Source: Flammulina velutipes (lineage: Eukaryota > Basidiomycota > Agaricomycetes > Agaricales > Physalacriaceae). Taken from it: a DNA stretch of 64,000 nt. The notes below the pieces were generated by a model that saw only the letters and a program-made list of their open reading frames with translations, was not told where the DNA came from and searched no databases. This document shows, in pieces, positions 59,903-64,000 of this stretch; position 1 is the first letter of the stretch; every line of letters starts with the position of its first letter. Location: NCBI GenBank assembly GCA_011800155.1, contig CM022368.1, forward strand, positions 62,001 through 126,000. Direction: 5' to 3'. Position numbers and translations under genes: made by a program.

Positions 59903-62316
59903 ATGGCGGCTGAGTGAGTCCGATAACGTTATGATTCCACGCGTGTTCTGATTGTTCCATTTGCAGGTCTCCACCACCACCCTATATCACGGAAGTCAAG
60001 CCGTTTGTCCGATGCTGGGCGAAGGGCTCGCGTCTGACGTGGCTGGAAAACTACCTCTCTCCCTATACTTCTGCTCGCAATCGTGGCACCCACCATGGCA
60101 CCGAATATGCCGCCTCTGTCGTCAACGAATATCTGGCCAAGTATACGTGGTACCTCAAAATGGATGCGGAGCCAACGGCCGCCAACCTCTGCTCGGAGGC
60201 CTTATTACCTCTGGGAACTCTATGCCTCAAGCAGGAGGCCATTGCCCGCCTCCAGTCGGTATGTTCCTCCCCTCCACTTTCTATCGTATTTTCTGACGCG
60301 ACATGTCGCTAGGCCATTCCCAAGTGGCTCGCACATCGATACAGCAAAGCCGAACCCATTTGCAAGATGACGAAGAAGGAAATTAGCAGCAATCCTATCG
60401 CGGCAATTTTGGCCAAGGTCGGCGATGTCAATGTCGATGAACTCCAGCGTTCACGGACTCCCGAACAACTTTGGGCCAAGGCGAACAAGGCGACCATTGA
60501 CGCGGGATTCAATCCATGGTTCGCTGCCAGTGGACTGTCCGCCAAAACCCAGCGCCTCCCTGCTCGTAACAAATGGGTGGACAAGCATTTCTCCACTCTC
60601 GACAAGGCCGAGCAGAAACGCTGGAAGAAGGCCTCAGACGAGGAAAAGGCAGAACGCGCGAACGACAAAGAGAGCGCTAGGGAGCCGTTGCATCGCCTGG
60701 AGCCAACAGAGTTGCAGAAGTACGTTCACTTATTCTGAGCCCCATATGCAGACGTCTAATCTTCGTTCAGAGCGTTAGATGGTATTGCAGGTACCTTGCA
60801 GCCACTGCTTGAGGGCTTGCATGAGTCCTTGGGTAGTAATATCCACTTCTTCTGGGCTGGACCTGAGCCCAGGAAGGGAGGGCAGGTCAATGTGATCTCG
60901 TACGTCTTTTACATTTATTTTCCAGTCGTTTACCCACATTTCCAGCCTTCATGTTGGTAGCGATAAGTCTGCAGTTCCCCAGCCATTTGATACAGCAAGC
61001 GGGGACAGGGGACAGCAACGCCGAAAGTACGCTGAGGCGGCGATTGGAGAATTCGCTATGGAATGTTACAGTGCGTCTTCTTATTCCCATTCTCGGTTCC
61101 TCGTACTGATGTTCTCGAAGGTTTAGAGGAACAAGAAGAACGCGCACTTCCTGGAATATCTATGTCTCGCGCTGCGCCTGCTTTCATGCGTCAACCAATG
61201 CCGTGGAACAATAGTCTTGGTGGCCAGGTCACTGTCATTCCCTCCACTTCGTCCACCAGCACCCTGTCGTCAAAGACGGCGGAGCAGGTGACTAGTCCAT
61301 CCAACGCACAATCTCCGACGCCGTCTACGGCAACGAAACGGAAGCGAAAGAGAAGCGGAGAGAAGTCGTCGCGTAGGAAGCGTCGCAAGGGAAGTGGGTC
61401 GGACTGCGAGGACAGCAGCCGCGACAGCGACCACGACGACGTGGACAATGACGGAGAGGTTCACAACGACGGCGAGAATATGGGAGACACAGGTTCTACT
61501 GGCAAAAAGGCACATCAAACGCGTTCGCGAGCGGTCCTCGAGGACATCACCAACACTATCCCATCTCTCGTTCGCTCTTCCTTCGATGTCAACAATCTCG
61601 ATCCTGCGCTTCTGCTCGCCTTCGACATACCCACGAACGGGCCGTTGGACTCTCCAACTGGGCCGAACACACTCCCGCTACCATCTTCGCCAACTTCGCC
61701 ATCCTCGACGACGTCTACGGGAACTCCTCCCACCCTGTCACCAATCCCATCTCCTGCCTCCCAAGTACCCGACTTGGCAAGCAAACTCGTGGGTGCTCCA
61801 GAGTGGCTCTCTGGAGAAGCAGGTGTTCCGTGGTGTCAGAGCCTGGACTTGGGGCCCGAGTTCGACAAACTCCTGGACGCCTGGGTGACGTTGGAAGCGG
61901 CACACGCTTTCGAGAAGAAGAAGCCGTTGCCTTTCCCCAAGCTTCGTCCAGCAGGCGTCCAATACTGGGCGCAATGCGCCAGAATTCGTTACCCGCCCAT
62001 CCAGCCATTGGCCGACAATATTCGAAAGACCGCCAACGATTTTTGGGTTTGGTGGACCAAACTCCAGCCGAGATGGAGGGCGGTCACTATCGAGGACGCT
62101 CCCTTCCGCCAGCAGCATCGTCAGGACAACACGGAGGACCAGGACTGGGGCGGCATGAAGACCAGTGGCTGTACTGGTCATTTTTCAACGATCACAGCTC
62201 TTGCGTTCTGGGGGCAGGCGTGCAACCTCGCAGCCGAGTCGGTACTTGCGCGGGGTGAGTGGGTGGCCGCCGTTGAGGATGTTGAATGGGTACTGCGTTC
62301 GATGGTGGCCCGTTGA
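59903..62316 (+). CDS. 719-aa nuclear-type protein divergent from the KDZ companions
   Basis: Exons 59903-59913, 59967-60258, 60313-60719, 60771-60899, 60946-61070 and 61121-62316 join in phase to 720 codons. The N-terminal domain (KPFVRCWAKGSRLTWLENYL, ARNRGTHHGTEYAA) continues into a Lys/Ala-rich helical part with FWAGPEPRKGGQVNVIS. The middle is a nuclear-type basic stretch (KRKRKRSGEKSSRRKRRKG), an acidic stretch and a Ser/Pro/Thr linker. The C-terminal domain has spaced Trp residues (KLLDAWVTLEAAHAF, VQYWAQCARIRYPP, DFWVWWTKLQPRWRAV, DVEWVLRSM). Family not recognised, though I recall similar C-termini near mushroom transposons. No stops or frame breaks. Whether it belongs to the KDZ element or is a host gene cannot be decided here. 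Confidence 0.7.
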
Positions 62317-62640
62317 ATTTTGTAATCTCCGGACAATTTTACTTATTGCTTATACTACTACTGGCATTATTTACTGTATCTTACTTGTATTGTCTTTTTT
62401 TTGTAGCCATTGGAATGTAGTTTTCTTGTACAGCACGATGCCGTGGGGTCCGGTCAGTTTACGTAGTAATTGACTAGTTGTTTTGCACTACGATGAGTCT
62501 GCACTGTTTGGACTGTAGCGGGACTCGTGCATTTGACGGTTTGCCTATATTTTATGCCATGTGTTGACATGATATCTAATCTTCGGCAGATTGTCGTTGC
62601 GCATGTGATAGCTGTTGTATGTTGTTATTTTATTCTGAGA
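62317..62640. other. Intergenic, AT-rich
   Basis: 3' flank of the 719-aa gene. An ATG at 62492 (MSLHCLDCSG) could be a first exon of the next gene, but its donor is uncertain. Confidence 0.35.
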
Positions 62641-63593
62641 GACGGAGGCTTTAAACTATTTTAGCGTTGACGATCTACTACGACGCCAACACCGACCGCT
62701 ACTTGGTTTTGCAGGCTGACCTTCTCGTAATTGAGGAATGCTCTCGCGAGGAGGCCGAATTTGCGACGCACCTGCTTTGGGAAGATGGCGATATCGCAGA
62801 GTCTGCCGCTCTGGCTGGTGACTGTTGGTTTTGCGCGCTGGATGGTTGTGACTGTGCGGAGGTTTCCCTGTCCGATGGTACGTGGCATTCCCCTGTCCTT
62901 GCTGATAAACTGATTTGGCCAAGATGTAGGTCTTGGGTGGGCCAGCCTTCGAGATGGTCACTGCGACGATCCATTTTGCTGCGAGCTCGAAGTTATTCGT
63001 ACGTTCTCCAGTCAACACCCCCAACACAAACCCATTCATCTCTTTTCCTAGTTCGAGGCAATGGCAACTGTCGATGCTGTGTTTGCGTCGACAGATTTCA
63101 TTTCTTGGGGACGTATGCGGGAGGCTTCGATTTCAGCGAGGACGAATGCATCGACGGCGCTGGAGACACCCACGAGGATGTATCCGGTGAACAGGAGCAG
63201 GTGGCGGATCTCGACGGTGAGGGCATCGAACGAATCCAGCCTGAGGAGTGTGGCGGGCAAGTGGATCAGCAGAGCGGGCGCCGCGACGGGAAAAAGGCGC
63301 AATGCAGCCACATTCGGGACCTCTACTCGGGCCCGAGAGTCGACGGTGAAGGCATCGAACCCGTCTGGGCCGCATTGGCTCTAGCCAAGGAGCGTGGCGG
63401 GCAGGCGGCGGATATCCTTTTGGAGTTGAGACTCAACGCTAAGACGCAGGAGGGTGGCGGGCAGGCGACGGGGCAGAGCGGTGAGCGTGACGGGAAGGTT
63501 GAAATGCCTGGATTGAAGGTCGACGAAGGGGGCGGGCAAACCGAGGAGCGGGGCGGGAAAATGCAGGAGCGGGGCGGAAAGGGCAAAGAGTAG
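62641..63593 (+). CDS. Hypothetical protein with repeat-encoded Gly-rich end (model uncertain)
   Basis: The first part (TIYYDANTDRYLVLQADLLV, CSREEAEFATHLLWEDGD, CWFCALDGCDCAEV) looks like a real protein and starts right after an acceptor-like TTTTAG at 62659-62664, so an upstream exon is expected. Beyond 62878 (donor-like GTACGT) the frame is ambiguous. Reading on gives an Asp/Glu/Gly-rich tail to 63593 with EGGGQ and GERGG-type repeats. Splicing 63001-63052 instead gives FEAMATVDAVFASTDFISWG and a helical end stopping at 63384. Two GACGGTGA(A/G)GGCATCGAACC copies (63213, 63342) show an internal duplication. No family recognised. Confidence 0.4.
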
Positions 63594-63599
63594 ACCTGC

Positions 63600-64000
63600 T
63601 GCACCGAAGCGTCAAGCGGAGTATCGAAGTGTAGTTAGTAGCACCCGAATTCATTTCATTTTGTAGCGTGCTTTTATTTTGCGCCACGCTGGAATGCCGC
63701 CACACTAGAGGACACCGAGAAGGCCGAGTACGCGGAGTTTGCCGGTTGGTTTAAGGTGTCGGCAAACGCCGCCGCCATTTTATGTATCGGTTATGCAGTG
63801 GTTATGCATTCCACTGCAAATAATTAGACGGTTGAGCACTTAAGCTAATGCAACCCTAGTGTAGGGCCTGGCCTGACTAGGAGCAACTTCAAAATTTGGC
63901 AAAGGGGCCACTGCTCGCAACCAGTCCTTTTGGGTCTAATATTACAACCTGGCCTGGCATGGATGAATCTGTTCTGGAATTTTACCGTAGGAGGGCCGGG
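63600..64000. other. Right-edge sequence without a gene
   Basis: Contains a perfect 8-bp hairpin (TGCAGTGG at 63794-63801, CCACTGCA at 63811-63818, 9-base loop). No gene or recognisable repeat end. Confidence 0.4.

Noticed and set aside
52026..63600. Terminal inverted repeats delimiting the KDZ island
   Set aside because: Compared 51757-52025 with 63600-64000 by eye and found no matching ends; the element boundaries stay undefined.

Overview
The window looks like a transposon-rich region of a filamentous basidiomycete (Agaricomycetes) genome. The evidence is many short 43-70 bp introns with GT(ATG/AAG)-type donors and CTAAC/CTGAC branch motifs, and families typical of these fungi: KDZ transposase with a CxC2 cluster, a KilA-N/APSES DNA-binding protein, DUF6535, AAA-ATPase-like/PD-(D/E)XK proteins, a Penelope-like element, and a class IV-type chitin synthase relic. 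Most long open frames are shadows. The real genes had to be rebuilt exon by exon, and the exon lists below come from reading splice sites and phases by eye.

Layout. (1) 1-1.4 kb: the 3'-truncated end of a minus-strand gene for an acidic, Pro/Ala-rich protein. (2) 1.45-5.7 kb: no convincing gene, two good hairpins. (3) 5.7-7.3 kb: an intact eight-exon KilA-N/APSES gene with two GC-AG introns. (4) 7.4-28.3 kb: a 21 kb structure bounded by two nearly identical inverted arms of about 3.57 kb. Each arm carries the same dead chitin synthase pseudogene. Between the arms lie intact genes: a 1016-aa unknown, a divergent Ulp1-type cysteine protease, a 477-aa AAA-ATPase-like protein and, divergent from it, a frameshifted AAA/PD-(D/E)XK relic. 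(5) 28.3-34.7 kb: non-coding repeats, a tRNA-like (SINE-type) segment and a decayed LINE. (6) 34.84-37.64 kb: a 2.8 kb giant palindrome (foldback element) with a 7-bp target duplication, inserted in an exon. (7) 38.6-40.5 kb: a repeat related to the ends of the chitin-synthase arms, split by a 1.5 kb TIR element with TA target duplication. (8) 43.2-45.4 kb: a 297-bp satellite, about 7.5 copies. (9) 46.7-50.4 kb: a Penelope-like retroelement without endonuclease, followed by telomere-like CCCTAA stretches. (10) 50.8-51.8 kb: a DUF6535 gene lacking its N-terminus. (11) 52.0-62.3 kb: a KDZ gene island. An intact 1083-aa CxC2-KDZ transposase and three companion genes (160, 419 and 194 aa) lie on the minus strand, and a divergent 719-aa gene lies on the plus strand. 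(12) 62.6-63.6 kb: a Gly-rich, repeat-bearing hypothetical gene.

How the parts relate. The KDZ island and the Ulp1/1016-aa pair look like mobile-element cargo with open frames and clean splice phases, so they are probably recent or active. The chitin synthase, LINE, DUF6535 and AAA/nuclease copies are decayed. The most unusual items are the inverted chitin-synthase arms, the giant palindrome with G-tracts, and the Penelope-like element whose small intron separates a short basic product from the reverse transcriptase frame.
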